Below, in pieces: positions 14,582 to 26,510 of a stretch of DNA of 52,234 nucleotides. Each line of letters begins with the position of its first letter. The first letter of the stretch is position 1. This stretch comes from Actinobacteria bacterium HGW-Actinobacteria-5 (lineage in GTDB: Bacteria; Actinomycetota; Actinomycetes; Propionibacteriales; Propionibacteriaceae): positions 1 to 52,234 of the forward strand of contig PHEV01000004.1 in the NCBI GenBank assembly GCA_002843035.1. The letters run 5' to 3'. The translations under genes and the position numbers were made by a program. The notes beneath the pieces were generated by a model. The model saw only the letters and a list, made by a program, of their open reading frames with translations, made no database searches and was not told where the DNA came from.

Positions 14582-14983
14582 TCAGCGGGTGGCCCGTTTC
14601 AGGAACACCGTGATCCGGGCCGCGCAGACCTGCCCACCGGCCTCGTCGGTGAGCGAGACGTCGTAGGTGGCCAGCGTGCCGCCGATCCGGATGGCTGTGG
14701 CCACGCCGTGCAGCCAGCCACTGGTGGCCGGGCGCAGGTGCGTGGCGTTGATGTCCACGCCGGTGACCGATCCGTCCGGCCCGACCTCTGCGGCAGCGGC
14801 GAGTGAGGCGAGGCTCTCGGCGATCACGCACGATGCGCCTCCGTGCCACAGCCCGAACGGCTGGGTGTTCCCCTCGACCGGGACACGACAGGACGCACGG
14901 GTCGGGGTGACCTCGAGCAGTTCGACGCCCAGCTTCTCGTCGAGGGCGCTGCGCAGGCCGCTGAACCAGTCGGGAATGTCCAT
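14582..14983 (-). CDS. PaaI-like hotdog-fold thioesterase
   Basis: A 133-residue protein with the hotdog motif FGLWHGGASCVIAES (43-57), where the HGG turn and E56 are typical of PaaI/YdiI-type acyl-CoA thioesterases, followed by DINATHLRPATSGWLHGVA. The physiological substrate cannot be named; 1,4-dihydroxy-2-naphthoyl-CoA in menaquinone synthesis and phenylacetyl-CoA are the common options in the family. It is convergent with pdtaR (3 bases between the stop codons) and divergent from polA. Confidence 0.85.
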   Translation of the reverse strand: MDIPDWFSGLRSALDEKLGVELLEVTPTRASCRVPVEGNTQPFGLWHGGASCVIAESLASLAAAAEVGPDGSVTGVDINATHLRPATSGWLHGVATAIRIGGTLATYDVSLTDEAGGQVCAARITVFLKRATR

Positions 14984-15046
14984 GGGGCATACCTTGGCAC
15001 ACCGGCCCCGGCGCACCGTCAGTGGCGGCCGGTAAGGTTCCGGAAT

Positions 15047-17746
15047 GTGACGACCCCGGTGAGCGCGAGTGGCGAGAAGGCCCCGACCCTGCTGCTGATC
15101 GACGGCCACTCGGTGGCCTACCGCGCGTTCTTCGCGCTGCCGGTGGAGAACTTCTCCACGACCACCGGCCAGCACACCAACGCGGTGTACGGGTTCACCT
15201 CGATGCTCATCAACGTGCTGCGGGACGAGCAGCCCACGCACCTTGCGGTGGCGTTCGACGTGTCCCGGCAGACCTTTCGCAGCGAGCAGTACGCCGAGTA
15301 CAAGGCCAACCGGTCGGCGTCGCCGCCCGAGTTCAGCGGGCAGGTCGCGCTGATCAAGGAGGTGCTCGACGCCCTGAACATCGTCCACATCGAGCGCGAC
15401 GGATTCGAGGCCGACGACATCATCGCCACGCTCGCCCGGCAGGGTGCCTCCGCGGGGCTCGACGTGCTGATCTGCACCGGCGACCGGGACACCCTGCAAT
15501 TGGTCAACGACAAGGTGACGGTGCTCTACCCGCGCAAGGGGGTTTCCGACCTGGCCCGGCTTGACCCGCCGACGGTGCTCGAGAAGTACCTGGTGGAACC
15601 GTCGCGTTACCCGGAGCTGGCCGCGCTGGTCGGTGAGAGCAGCGACAACCTGCCCGGCGTCCCCGGGGTGGGGCCGAAGACGGCGGCGAAGTGGCTGGAC
15701 GCCTTCGACGGCCTGGAGAACCTGGTCCGGCACGCGGACGAGGTCGGCGGCAAGGCAGGGGAGTCGTTCCGTGCCCACCTCGACGACGTGGTCCGCAACC
15801 GGCGGCTGAACGCGCTGGTCGGAGACCTCGAGCTGCCGGTGAGCGTCGAAGAGCTCACCCGTCGCGACTGGAATCGCGAGGCCGTCCACGACCTCTTCGA
15901 CGGTCTCGAGTTCCGGGTTCTGCGCGATCGCCTGCTGGAGACGCTGCCGGCGGAGGACCTCACCTCCGAGGGCGGGTTCGAGGTGGAGGGCGAGGTGCTG
16001 CCCACCGGCGGCGTCCGTGCCTGGCTCGATGCCCACGCCCGCGCCGGGGTCGTGGGGCTGGACTGCCAGGGCAGGTGGCGTGCCGGCGCCGGAGATCTCA
16101 CCGGTGTCGCCCTCGCCGCCGCTGACGGCGCGGCCGCCTGGCTCGACGTCACCACGCTGTCACCCGACGATGACGCGGCGTTCGCCGAGTGGCTGGCCGA
16201 CGAGTCCGCGGCCAAGGCGATGCACGACGCGAAGGGCCCGCTGCTGGCGATCTGGTCGCGTGGCTGGGAGCTCGGCGGGCTGGCCAGCGACACCCAGTTG
16301 GCCGCGTACCTGCTGCGTCCCGACCAGCGGGTGTACGACCTTGCCGACCTGACGGTCCGGCACCTGCGCCGCGACCTCTCCGTTGCTGCTGGCGGGGCGG
16401 ACGGCGGCGACCAGGCCGCGTTCAGCTTCGACGACACCGAGAGCAACGACGCGATGGTGCGGGCACGGGCCGTGATCGACCTGGCCACGGCGCTCGAGAC
16501 CGAGCTGGAGGAGCGCGGGGGAGCCCAGCTGCTGCGCGAGGTGGAGCTGCCGCTCACCCGCACCCTGGCCACCATGGAGCGAGCCGGGATCGCAGTCGAC
16601 CTCGACTACCTGCACCGGCTGCACACCGACTTCGACTCCGCAGTGGTGGCTGCGGAGGCCGATGCCTTCGCCGTGCTCGGCCGCCCGATCAACCTGGGCT
16701 CGCCGATGCAGCTGCAGGCCGTCCTGTTCGACGAGCTGGGCATGCCGAAGACGCGCCGCACCAAGACCGGCTGGACCACGGACGCCGAGTCGCTGGAGAC
16801 CCTGTTCGCGAAGACCGAGCACCCGTTCCTCGCACACCTGCTGCGGCACCGCGACCAGATCCGGCTGCGCCAGACCGTCGAAGGGCTGCTGAAGTCGGTC
16901 GCCGACGACGGGCGCATCCACACCACCTACGTGCAGACCATCGCGGCCACCGGGCGGCTCTCATCCACCGACCCCAATCTGCAGAACATCCCGATCCGCA
17001 CCGAGGAAGGTCGGCGGATCCGCGAGGCCTTCGTGGTCGGTGCGGCGTACGAGACGCTGCTCACGGCCGACTACAGCCAGATCGAGATGCGGATCATGGC
17101 CGACCGGTCCGAGGACGACGGCCTGATCGAGGCGTTCGCGTCCGGGCAGGACTTCCACTCGATCACGGCGTCCCGGGTATTCGGCGTCCCCGCTGATGCG
17201 GTGACCGGCGCGATGCGCGCGAAGATCAAGGCGATGAACTACGGGCTGGCCTACGGGCTGAGCGCCTTCGGGCTGAGCCAGCAGCTGAAGATCGAGCGGT
17301 CCGAGGCCGCCGGCCTGATGGAGGAGTACTTCGAGCGGTTCGGGCACGTGCGTGACTACCTGCACGAGATCGTCGCGACCGCCCGGCGCACCGGCTACAC
17401 CGAAACGATCCTGGGTCGTCGTCGCTATCTGCCCGACCTCACCTCGTCGAACCGGCAGCGCCGCGAGATGGCCGAGCGGGCCGCGCTGAACGCCCCCATC
17501 CAGGGTTCGGCGGCGGATGTGATCAAGGTGGCCATGCTCGACGTGGAAGCCGCGCTCGCCCGCAACGGCCTGCGCAGCCGGATGCTGCTGCAGGTGCACG
17601 ACGAACTCGTGTTCGAGGTGGCGGCGGGGGAGCGGGAGCAGCTCGAGGCGCTGGTGCGCGACAAGATGGGCCACGCCGTCGAGATGCGGGTGCCGTTGGA
17701 GGTATCCGTGGGTGCGGGCCGGTCCTGGCACGAGGCGGCCCACTGA
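15047..17746 (+). CDS. polA: DNA polymerase I
   Basis: An 899-residue repair and Okazaki-processing polymerase. The N-terminal 5'-3' exonuclease (about 12-305) has LLIDGHSVAYRAFFALP, DGFEADDIIAT and a helix-hairpin-helix at GVPGVGPKTAAKWL. The middle exonuclease-like domain (about 320-500) lacks the acidic motif I, reading GLDCQGR, so proofreading is predicted to be absent, as is common in actinobacteria. The polymerase domain shows motif A ADYSQIEMR (D675), motif B NYGLAYGLSAFGL and motif C VHDE (850-853). The start is GTG 15047, 8 bases after a TAAGGT -10-like box (15033-15038), which suggests a leaderless transcript. Confidence 0.96.
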   Translation: MTTPVSASGEKAPTLLLIDGHSVAYRAFFALPVENFSTTTGQHTNAVYGFTSMLINVLRDEQPTHLAVAFDVSRQTFRSEQYAEYKANRSASPPEFSGQVALIKEVLDALNIVHIERDGFEADDIIATLARQGASAGLDVLICTGDRDTLQLVNDKVTVLYPRKGVSDLARLDPPTVLEKYLVEPSRYPELAALVGESSDNLPGVPGVGPKTAAKWLDAFDGLENLVRHADEVGGKAGESFRAHLDDVVRNRRLNALVGDLELPVSVEELTRRDWNREAVHDLFDGLEFRVLRDRLLETLPAEDLTSEGGFEVEGEVLPTGGVRAWLDAHARAGVVGLDCQGRWRAGAGDLTGVALAAADGAAAWLDVTTLSPDDDAAFAEWLADESAAKAMHDAKGPLLAIWSRGWELGGLASDTQLAAYLLRPDQRVYDLADLTVRHLRRDLSVAAGGADGGDQAAFSFDDTESNDAMVRARAVIDLATALETELEERGGAQLLREVELPLTRTLATMERAGIAVDLDYLHRLHTDFDSAVVAAEADAFAVLGRPINLGSPMQLQAVLFDELGMPKTRRTKTGWTTDAESLETLFAKTEHPFLAHLLRHRDQIRLRQTVEGLLKSVADDGRIHTTYVQTIAATGRLSSTDPNLQNIPIRTEEGRRIREAFVVGAAYETLLTADYSQIEMRIMADRSEDDGLIEAFASGQDFHSITASRVFGVPADAVTGAMRAKIKAMNYGLAYGLSAFGLSQQLKIERSEAAGLMEEYFERFGHVRDYLHEIVATARRTGYTETILGRRRYLPDLTSSNRQRREMAERAALNAPIQGSAADVIKVAMLDVEAALARNGLRSRMLLQVHDELVFEVAAGEREQLEALVRDKMGHAVEMRVPLEVSVGAGRSWHEAAH

Positions 17747-17865
17747 ACCTCCGCGCGGTCCCGCACGGTGGACGCCGGTTGCGCAGAATCGCGACCTTCC
17801 CGCGGAGCGGGGATTCGGCGACGATGAGCACCCGACGCCGGGTGCACCGGCGGGAAGGAGTCGCG

Positions 17866-18147
17866 ATGTACTGCCACCTGTCGATCCACCACCCGGCGCC
17901 GGGCGCGAGGGATGCGCTGGTCGCCTCCATGCACCGCTACGGGGCAGCGATCGAGGACGCGCCCGGACTGGTCTCCGTGCACACGCTGGTGGACGCCGCG
18001 GACGGCGTGCTCGTCGGGCTCGCACTGTGGGAGTCCGAGGACGCCTTCCTGGCTTCGGTGCAGCGAGCCCGCCAGGCGGTGGCTGAGGACCCGTTCGACG
18101 AGTGGGAGGCCGAGCCTGTGCAGGGCTTCCGGCTGGTCGAGGTCTGA
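17866..18147 (+). CDS. Antibiotic biosynthesis monooxygenase (ABM)-like small protein
   Basis: A 93-residue protein shaped like a dimeric alpha-beta barrel ABM protein: opening strand MYCHLSIHHPAPG, helix ALVASMHRYGAAIEDAPGLVSVHTLVD, then VGLALWESEDAFLAS. The fold hosts heme-degrading, quinol-oxidising and non-catalytic members, so no reaction is assigned. The ATG at 17866 has a strong GGAAGGAG. It is monocistronic and convergent with the next gene, with 3 bases between the stop codons. Confidence 0.65.
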   Translation: MYCHLSIHHPAPGARDALVASMHRYGAAIEDAPGLVSVHTLVDAADGVLVGLALWESEDAFLASVQRARQAVAEDPFDEWEAEPVQGFRLVEV

Positions 18148-18150
18148 TCC

Positions 18151-18723
18151 TCAGCGCAGGACGGCGAGCACCTGCTCCTGCTGCTGCCCGTCGGCGTCGG
18201 TCCAGGTGCCGATCAGGGTGCCCAGAGGTACCCGGCTGCCGGGCACGTGATGCCCGTCCAGCACCCGCACCACCCGCATCATCTCGCCGGCGGCATTGGA
18301 GACCGGCACGATGCCCGAGCCCAGCACGGTCATCGACTTCTCGCCGCGGGACAGATCGGCCTCGTTGTCGCCCTCGTGGATCACCCGCATGAGCTCCACC
18401 AGGTAGACCGGGTCGCCCACGGCGTCGTAGACGTAACGGGTGCCCAGCACAGAGTGCTCCATGGTGCCGATGAAGGAATCCTTCGCCTCCTCCAGCGGCT
18501 CACCCCGGTAGGTGAGCGGAACCTGGTAGGTCACCCCGCGGGAGCTCACCAGGATCGTGTCGATGCCGACTTCGCCGTCCGGGTCGACGAACCGGTAGGA
18601 CGCCACCCTGGCCAGATCGTCAGGATCGCCGACGAACCACTCCTGCGACGGCAGCCAGCCGGCGAGCAACTCGAGCTTGGTGGGGTTCAGTGTCGCGTCG
18701 TGGATCTCAGCTGTGCCGCTCAC
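18151..18723 (-). CDS. Maltokinase N-terminal cap-like protein
   Basis: A 190-residue protein resembling the N-terminal cap of actinobacterial maltokinases (SSRGVTYQVPLTYRGEPLE and GTMEHSVLGTRYVYDAVGDPVYL) without the kinase part. The maltokinase cap is involved in sugar kinase function, but stand-alone copies have no established role. GTG 18723 has a perfect AGGAGG seven bases upstream. Two copies of ATTAGGCT at 18750-18767, read on the minus strand, could supply -10 boxes. Confidence 0.6.
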   Translation of the reverse strand: MSGTAEIHDATLNPTKLELLAGWLPSQEWFVGDPDDLARVASYRFVDPDGEVGIDTILVSSRGVTYQVPLTYRGEPLEEAKDSFIGTMEHSVLGTRYVYDAVGDPVYLVELMRVIHEGDNEADLSRGEKSMTVLGSGIVPVSNAAGEMMRVVRVLDGHHVPGSRVPLGTLIGTWTDADGQQQEQVLAVLR

Positions 18724-18784
18724 AGGTCCTCCTCTTGGGTCGGTTCACTAGCCTAATCAGCCTAATCCCAGGTTCGTGCCCGGA

Positions 18785-18813
18785 TTGCCCTCACTCACAG
18801 CAATCGATAGGCT
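18785..18813 (+). promoter_or_regulatory. rpsA promoter candidate with a long leader
   Basis: TTGCCC (18785-18790), a 17-base spacer and TAGGCT (18808-18813) predict an mRNA with a leader of about 145 bases before the rpsA ATG. S1 genes are often autoregulated through their leader; no specific structure was resolved here. Confidence 0.5.
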
Positions 18814-18963
18814 GTCGGTCGCACTTCGACCGGCATGACCTCAGACCTAGCGGGTCGGCTCGCTTTCAGCGCGGTTACCCAGACGTCAGCCTGGTCCTCG
18901 CAGTGGAGCACGTGGTCGGCGTGCACCCGTCAATTCCATACAAACCCATCGGAGCCCTACTAC

Positions 18964-20421
18964 ATGACCTCTACCAACGAGGCAGCTACCGTCGCGGTCG
19001 ACGACTTCGGATCTCCCGAGGCGTTCATGGCAGCGGTCGACGCGACCATCAAGTACTTCAATGACGGCGACATCGTGACCGGCACGGTCGTCAAGGTCGA
19101 TCGGGACGAGGTCCTGCTCGACATCGGTTACAAGACCGAAGGTGTCATCCCCTCCAAGGAACTCTCCATCAAGCACGACGTGGACCCGTTCGACGTGGTC
19201 TCCGTGGGTGATGTGATCGAGGCGCTGGTTCAGACCAAGGAGGACAAGGAAGGCCGCCTGATCCTGTCCAAGAAGCGGGCTCAGTACGAGCGCGCCTGGG
19301 GCACGATCGAGAAGGTCAAGGAAGAGGACGGCGTCGTCACCGGCCGCGTCATCGAGGTGGTCAAGGGCGGCCTGATCATCGACATCGGCCTGCGCGGCTT
19401 CCTGCCGGCGTCCCTGGTGGAGATGCGTCGGGTCCGCGACCTGCAGCCCTACGTCGGGATGGAACTCGAAGCCAAGATCATCGAGCTGGACAAGAACCGC
19501 AACAACGTGGTCCTTTCCCGCCGGGCATGGCTGGAGCAGACCCAGTCCGAGGTGCGGCACACCTTCCTCAACCAGCTCACCAAGGGCCAGATCCGCAAGG
19601 GTGTCGTTTCCTCGATCGTCAACTTCGGCGCCTTCGTCGATCTGGGCGGCGTGGACGGCCTGGTGCACGTCTCCGAGCTGTCCTGGAAGCACATCGACCA
19701 CCCCTCCGAGGTTGTCGAGGTCGGCGACGAGGTCACGGTCGAGGTGCTGGACGTCGACATGGACCGCGAGCGCGTCTCGCTGTCGCTGAAGGCGACCCAG
19801 GAGGATCCGTGGCAGACCTTCGCCCGGACCCACCAGATCGGTCAGATCGTGCCCGGCAAGGTCACCAAGCTGGTGCCGTTCGGCGGCTTCGTCCGCGTCG
19901 AGGAAGGCATCGAGGGTCTGGTGCACGTCTCCGAGCTGGCCGAGCGCCACGTGGAGATCCCCGAGCAGGTCGTCAGCGTCAACGACGAGGTCATGGTCAA
20001 GATCATCGACATCGACCTCGAGCGTCGCCGCATTTCGCTGAGCCTCAAGCAGGCCAACGAGGGTGTCGACGTCGCAGCGGACGATTTCGATCCGGCGCTG
20101 TACGGCATGACCGCGTCCTACGACGAGCAGGGCAACTACATCTACCCCGAGGGCTTCGATCCGGAGACCCAGGAGTGGAAGCCCGGCTACGAGGAGCAGC
20201 AGCGGGCGTGGGAGCAGCAGTACGCCGAGGCCCAGGCCCGGTGGCTGGCCCACAAGAAGCAGGTCGAGGAGGCCGAAGCTGCGGACGTGCAGGCGGCGGT
20301 GGCTTCGGCCAGTGCCGCGGCGTACTCCTCCGGCGCGAGCGACGAGACCGCTCCCGAGGGCTCGCTGGCTTCCGACGAGGCGCTGCAGGCGTTGCGCGAG
20401 AAGCTCACCGGCGGCCGCTGA
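18964..20421 (+). CDS. rpsA: 30S ribosomal protein S1
   Basis: A 485-residue protein with four S1 RNA-binding repeats at about residues 34-104, 122-187, 208-276 and 293-362 (for example VVSSIVNFGAFVDLGGVDGL and VHVSEL), followed by an acidic Gln/Glu/Ala-rich tail ending LREKLTGGR. Four repeats is the usual actinobacterial number, against six in E. coli. It binds mRNA on the 30S subunit. The ATG is placed 9 bases after GGAG (18951-18954), and the N-terminus MTSTNEAATVAVDDFGS fits homologues. The coaE-uvrB neighbourhood downstream is typical. Confidence 0.96.
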   Translation: MTSTNEAATVAVDDFGSPEAFMAAVDATIKYFNDGDIVTGTVVKVDRDEVLLDIGYKTEGVIPSKELSIKHDVDPFDVVSVGDVIEALVQTKEDKEGRLILSKKRAQYERAWGTIEKVKEEDGVVTGRVIEVVKGGLIIDIGLRGFLPASLVEMRRVRDLQPYVGMELEAKIIELDKNRNNVVLSRRAWLEQTQSEVRHTFLNQLTKGQIRKGVVSSIVNFGAFVDLGGVDGLVHVSELSWKHIDHPSEVVEVGDEVTVEVLDVDMDRERVSLSLKATQEDPWQTFARTHQIGQIVPGKVTKLVPFGGFVRVEEGIEGLVHVSELAERHVEIPEQVVSVNDEVMVKIIDIDLERRRISLSLKQANEGVDVAADDFDPALYGMTASYDEQGNYIYPEGFDPETQEWKPGYEEQQRAWEQQYAEAQARWLAHKKQVEEAEAADVQAAVASASAAAYSSGASDETAPEGSLASDEALQALREKLTGGR

Positions 20422-20435
20422 CCGAGTCTGTACGA

Positions 20436-20463
20436 CGTGCCCCCCACTCCGGTGGGGGGCACG
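20436..20463 (+). terminator. rpsA terminator
   Basis: A perfect 12-bp stem CGTGCCCCCCAC / GTGGGGGGCACG with a TCCG loop lies 14 bases past the rpsA stop and is followed by TTGCATTT. Confidence 0.85.
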
Positions 20464-20528
20464 TTGCATTTCCGGGGGCGCTGGCATCATGGAGCCGCAC
20501 GGATGGCCTTGCCGAGGGGAGGACGCTG

Positions 20529-21305
20529 TTGAGCGACCAGCAGCAGTTCGAGGTGTACCCGCCGGCAGCGGAGGCCGGGCCGGCACCGACGGAGACGGTG
20601 ACCCCCCACGCGGCCACGCCCACCTGGGAGCAGCCCGGTGCCGCGTCCACGACCCCGGCCGCCTACCCCGTGACCACGTACCGCGCGCCGCAGGTGCCGC
20701 CGCCCTCGGGCGGCCCTGATCCGAGCCGCCGTGGCGTGATCGGACTGATCGTGGGTGTCCCGCTGGCCGGATTCATCCTCGCCCAGTGGTCCCGGGCCGG
20801 CGAACGCGACGCGGGCGACCCGTGGGCGGACGGCACCGTCGCTGACGACCCGACCGACGACGGGGGCCAGACCGACACCGGATCCTCGATCGACATCGGC
20901 GCCTACACGCTGGAGGTCCCCGACGGCTGGTCCGCGCAGTGGCTGGATTCCGGGGAGGTCGCGCTGACGAACGGGTCGAACCGCTTGCAGGTCCTCAACT
21001 TCACCGCGAACGAGGGCGACGCGGCGACCGACCTGGTCGACCGGCTTGTGAAACGGCGGCTGAAGGCGTCGAAGTTCACCGGCACGCTGGGCAGCACGGT
21101 CGACCAGTCGGACGGCGTGGACCGTGCCCTGGTGAAGGCGGCGGGGAAGGTCGGCAAGAAGAAGGCGACGCTGATCGGGCAGCTCTGGATCGACGACCTC
21201 GGGGACGCGCTGCTTCTTCTCCGCGTGCTCACGGCGAAGGGCGGCAGTCCCGCCGCTGACGAAGCCCAGTCGATGGTTGACGATCTCGACGGGCAGTTCG
21301 CATGA
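20529..21305 (+). CDS. Bitopic membrane protein of unknown function (Pro-rich N-terminus, one TM helix, extracytoplasmic domain)
   Basis: A 258-residue protein that I do not recognise. The N-terminal 65 or so residues are rich in Pro, Thr and Ala. A single hydrophobic helix (GVIGLIVGVPLAGFILAQW) follows, then an Asp/Gly/Thr linker, and a domain starting IGAYTLEVPDGWSAQW that resembles the second bitopic protein at 23255-24232. TTG 20529 is taken as the start because GAGGGGAGGA (20514-20523) lies just before it. It overlaps coaE by 4 bases, so the two are likely co-expressed. No catalytic motif is visible. Confidence 0.65.
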   Translation: MSDQQQFEVYPPAAEAGPAPTETVTPHAATPTWEQPGAASTTPAAYPVTTYRAPQVPPPSGGPDPSRRGVIGLIVGVPLAGFILAQWSRAGERDAGDPWADGTVADDPTDDGGQTDTGSSIDIGAYTLEVPDGWSAQWLDSGEVALTNGSNRLQVLNFTANEGDAATDLVDRLVKRRLKASKFTGTLGSTVDQSDGVDRALVKAAGKVGKKKATLIGQLWIDDLGDALLLLRVLTAKGGSPAADEAQSMVDDLDGQFA

Positions 21306-21919
21306 GCGCGGCACCCGGGCGGCTCGTGATCGGTCTGACCGGGGGCATCGCGGCCGGAAAGTCGACTGTCGCGGACCTGCTCGCAGCCCGTGGCGCCATC
21401 GTGATCGACGCCGATCTGTTGGCCCGCGAGGTCGTCGCGCCGGGAACAGCGGGGCTGGCCGCCGTCGTGGAGCGGTTCGGCCCGGGCGTGCTCACCGCCG
21501 ACGGCGACCTGGATCGGCCGGCGCTGGGCCGGCTGGTGTTCGCCGACCCCGCCGCGCGGCGCGACCTGGAGGCGATCATCCACCCGGCGGTGCGGGCCAG
21601 GGCTGCGGCCCTCACCGCTGCGGCGCCCGACGGGGCGATCGTCGTGCAGGTGATCCCGCTGCTGGTCGAGACCGGGCAGCAGGAGGCCTTCGACCTGGTC
21701 GTCGTGGTGGACGTGCCGCCGGAGGTGCAACTCGCCCGCGTCCGCGCCCGCGACGGGCTCGGAGAGCCGGAGGCGCGTGCCCGGCTGGCGGCGCAGGCCG
21801 GTCGGGACGCACGCCTGGCGGTTGCGGACGTCGTGATCACCAACGACGGCTCCCCGGCTCACCTCGAGGAGCAGGTGGAGCGGCTCTGGCGCGAGCGGCT
21901 CGGCCCACGGGCGGGGTAG
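21302..21919 (+). CDS. coaE: Dephospho-CoA kinase
   Basis: This 205-residue enzyme phosphorylates dephospho-CoA in the last step of coenzyme A synthesis. The P-loop GGIAAGKST (14-22), the DADLLAREVVAPG block that contacts the substrate, and the VVVVDVPPEVQLARVRARDG lid region are all present. The single-domain length is that of most bacterial enzymes; the mycobacterial C-terminal UPF0157 extension is absent. It is translationally coupled to the upstream bitopic protein by an ATGA overlap. Position after rpsA is conserved. Confidence 0.95.
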   Translation: MSAAPGRLVIGLTGGIAAGKSTVADLLAARGAIVIDADLLAREVVAPGTAGLAAVVERFGPGVLTADGDLDRPALGRLVFADPAARRDLEAIIHPAVRARAAALTAAAPDGAIVVQVIPLLVETGQQEAFDLVVVVDVPPEVQLARVRARDGLGEPEARARLAAQAGRDARLAVADVVITNDGSPAHLEEQVERLWRERLGPRAG

Positions 21920-21995
21920 TTCCCTCCGGGGAGGGCTGTCGGGGCGGATGCGCGCCCCCTAAGCTGTCCCGCAACGCCGACCCTGGAGGCCCTTC

Positions 21996-24232
<2,237 letters not shown>

Positions 24233-24303
24233 TCTGAGCCGGGTTCCGGCCGCCAGGTGTGGGCCGGAACCCGCGACCCGGAGGATTGTCGGAGGGGACG
24301 CCT

Positions 24304-26397
24304 ATGCTCGTCCCCGTGCGACCAGTGACCGATGTCCAGCGCCGGGTGGCGCCCTTCCACGTGGTGGCCGACTTCGAGCCGGCGGGCGACCAGCCGGCCG
24401 CGATCGAGGAACTGCAGCGACGGCTCGAGGCCGGTGAGAACGACGTTGTGCTGCTCGGCGCCACCGGCACGGGCAAGACCGCCACGATCGCGTGGCTGGC
24501 CGAGCGGCTGCAGCGTCCCATGCTGGTGATGCAGCCGAACAAGACCCTCGCGGCCCAGTTCGCGAACGAGTTGCGCCAGTTCTTCCCTGACAACGCTGTC
24601 GAGTACTTCGTCTCCTACTACGACTACTACCAGCCCGAGGCCTACGTCCCGCAGACCGACACCTACATCGAGAAGGACTCCTCGCTGAACGAGGAGGTCG
24701 AGCGCCTGCGGCACTCGGCCACGAACTCGTTGCTGACCAGGCGTGACGTGATCGTGGTCGCCACGGTCTCGGCCATCTACGGCCTGGGCACGCCGCAGGA
24801 GTACGTCGACCGCATGGTCCGCCTGCGCGTCGGGGAGGAGATCGACCGGGACACGCTGCTGCGCCGGCTGGTCGACATCCAGTACGTCCGCAACGACCTT
24901 GCCGCCACCCGCGGCACCTTCCGGGTGCACGGGGACACCGTGGAGGTCTTCCCGATGTACGAGGAGCACGCCGTGCGGGTGGAGTTCTTCGGCGACGAGA
25001 TCGAGGCCCTCTCCACGCTGCACCCGCTGACCGGCGAGGTGCTCAGCACTGACCGGGAGATCTACGTCTTCCCTGCCTCGCACTACGTCGCGGGTGCGGA
25101 GCGGATGGAGCGGGCGATCGCCGGGATCGAGGCCGAACTCGAGGACCGGCTGGCCGGCCTCGAGGCCGAGGGCAAGCTGCTGGAGGCACAGCGGCTGCGC
25201 ATGCGCACCAGCTACGACATCGAGATGATGCGCCAGATCGGTACCTGTTCCGGCATCGAGAACTACTCCCGCCATATCGACGGACGAGAGGCCGGCAGCG
25301 CGCCCAACTGCCTGCTCGACTACTTCCCCGAGGACTTCCTGCTGGTGATCGATGAGTCGCACGTCAGCGTTCCGCAGATCGGTGGCATGTACGAGGGCGA
25401 CATGTCCCGCAAGCGCACGCTGGTCGAGCACGGCTTCCGGCTGCCCTCGGCGACGGACAACCGTCCGCTGCGGTGGGAGGAGTTCGTCGAACGGATCGGG
25501 CAGACCGTCTACCTCTCCGCCACGCCGGGCCCCTACGAACTGGCGAAGTCGGACGGCTTCGTCGAGCAGCTGATCCGGCCCACCGGGCTGGTCGACCCCG
25601 AGATCGTCGTGAAGCCGACGAAGGGCCAGATCGACGACCTGATGGCCGAGATCCGCACGCGCACCGAGCTGAACCAGCGGGTTCTGGTCACCACGCTCAC
25701 CAAGAAGATGGCCGAGGACCTCACCGACTACCTGATGGAGAACGGCGTCCGCACCCGGTACCTGCACTCCGAGGTCGACACGCTGCGCCGGATCGAACTG
25801 CTCCGCGAGTTGCGGCTGGGCACCTACGACGTGCTGGTCGGGATCAACCTGCTCCGGGAGGGGCTCGACCTTCCCGAGGTGAGCCTGGTCGCGATCCTGG
25901 ATGCCGACAAGGAGGGGTTCCTCCGTTCGGAGCGGTCGCTGATCCAGACGATCGGACGTGCCGCCCGGAACGTCGCTGGCCAGGTGCACATGTACGCGGA
26001 CAAGATCACGCCGTCGATGGCCGCCGCGATCGACGAGACCAACCGGCGCCGCGAGAAGCAGGTGGCCTACAACGCCGAACGGGGGATCGACCCGCAGCCG
26101 CTGCGCAAGAAGATCGCCGACCTGACCGACCTGCTCGCCCGGGAGGACGCGGACACCGAGAAGCTGGTCACCAGAGCAGGGGGACGACGTCCGACCAGCC
26201 CGGTGCCGCTGTCGGCGGAGAAGTCGCGCGACCTCGGCGCGATGCCGTCCAGCGAACTCGCGGGGCTGATCAGCGAGCTCACCGAGCAGATGCACGCGGC
26301 GGCGGCCGAACTCCAGTTCGAGCTTGCCGCCCGGTTGCGTGACGAGATCGCCGACCTGAAGAAGACGCTGCGGCAGATGCTGGAGGCCACTCGCTGA
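24304..26397 (+). CDS. uvrB: Excinuclease ABC subunit B
   Basis: This 697-residue helicase-like protein verifies damage after UvrA loads it and recruits UvrC. Walker A GATGTGKT (52-59), the beta-hairpin region [21 protein letters not shown], Walker B-like VIDESHVS, the helicase block [16 protein letters not shown] with QTIGRAARN, and a C-terminal UVR domain ([18 protein letters not shown]) are present in order. The start is ATG 24304; GTG 24316 is an alternative. No LexA box was recognised upstream. Confidence 0.97.
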   Translation: MLVPVRPVTDVQRRVAPFHVVADFEPAGDQPAAIEELQRRLEAGENDVVLLGATGTGKTATIAWLAERLQRPMLVMQPNKTLAAQFANELRQFFPDNAVEYFVSYYDYYQPEAYVPQTDTYIEKDSSLNEEVERLRHSATNSLLTRRDVIVVATVSAIYGLGTPQEYVDRMVRLRVGEEIDRDTLLRRLVDIQYVRNDLAATRGTFRVHGDTVEVFPMYEEHAVRVEFFGDEIEALSTLHPLTGEVLSTDREIYVFPASHYVAGAERMERAIAGIEAELEDRLAGLEAEGKLLEAQRLRMRTSYDIEMMRQIGTCSGIENYSRHIDGREAGSAPNCLLDYFPEDFLLVIDESHVSVPQIGGMYEGDMSRKRTLVEHGFRLPSATDNRPLRWEEFVERIGQTVYLSATPGPYELAKSDGFVEQLIRPTGLVDPEIVVKPTKGQIDDLMAEIRTRTELNQRVLVTTLTKKMAEDLTDYLMENGVRTRYLHSEVDTLRRIELLRELRLGTYDVLVGINLLREGLDLPEVSLVAILDADKEGFLRSERSLIQTIGRAARNVAGQVHMYADKITPSMAAAIDETNRRREKQVAYNAERGIDPQPLRKKIADLTDLLAREDADTEKLVTRAGGRRPTSPVPLSAEKSRDLGAMPSSELAGLISELTEQMHAAAAELQFELAARLRDEIADLKKTLRQMLEATR

Positions 26398-26418
26398 GCG
26401 CGGGTGATCAGGTCCGCT

Positions 26419-26447
26419 TTGGACGGGAGCGGAGCGCCTGAGAGAAT
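26419..26447 (+). promoter_or_regulatory. Candidate terC promoter
   Basis: TTGGAC (26419-26424), a 17-base spacer and GAGAAT (26442-26447, with TGA upstream) lie about 63 bases before the terC ATG. A small hairpin GCTGGGAACAGC follows in the leader. I could not match the leader to the yybP-ykoY manganese riboswitch that precedes some terC genes. Confidence 0.45.
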
Positions 26448-26510
26448 CGACAGGTAGCGCTGGGAACAGCGAGGACCCCCTCCCTGACCGACGAGCAGAA
26501 AGCCGCTTGC

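Noticed and set aside
26398-26510. Possible yybP-ykoY manganese riboswitch before terC
   Set aside because: The conserved loop sequences I remember for that class are not evident, and a promoter-like TTGGAC-17-GAGAAT fits the same bases better.
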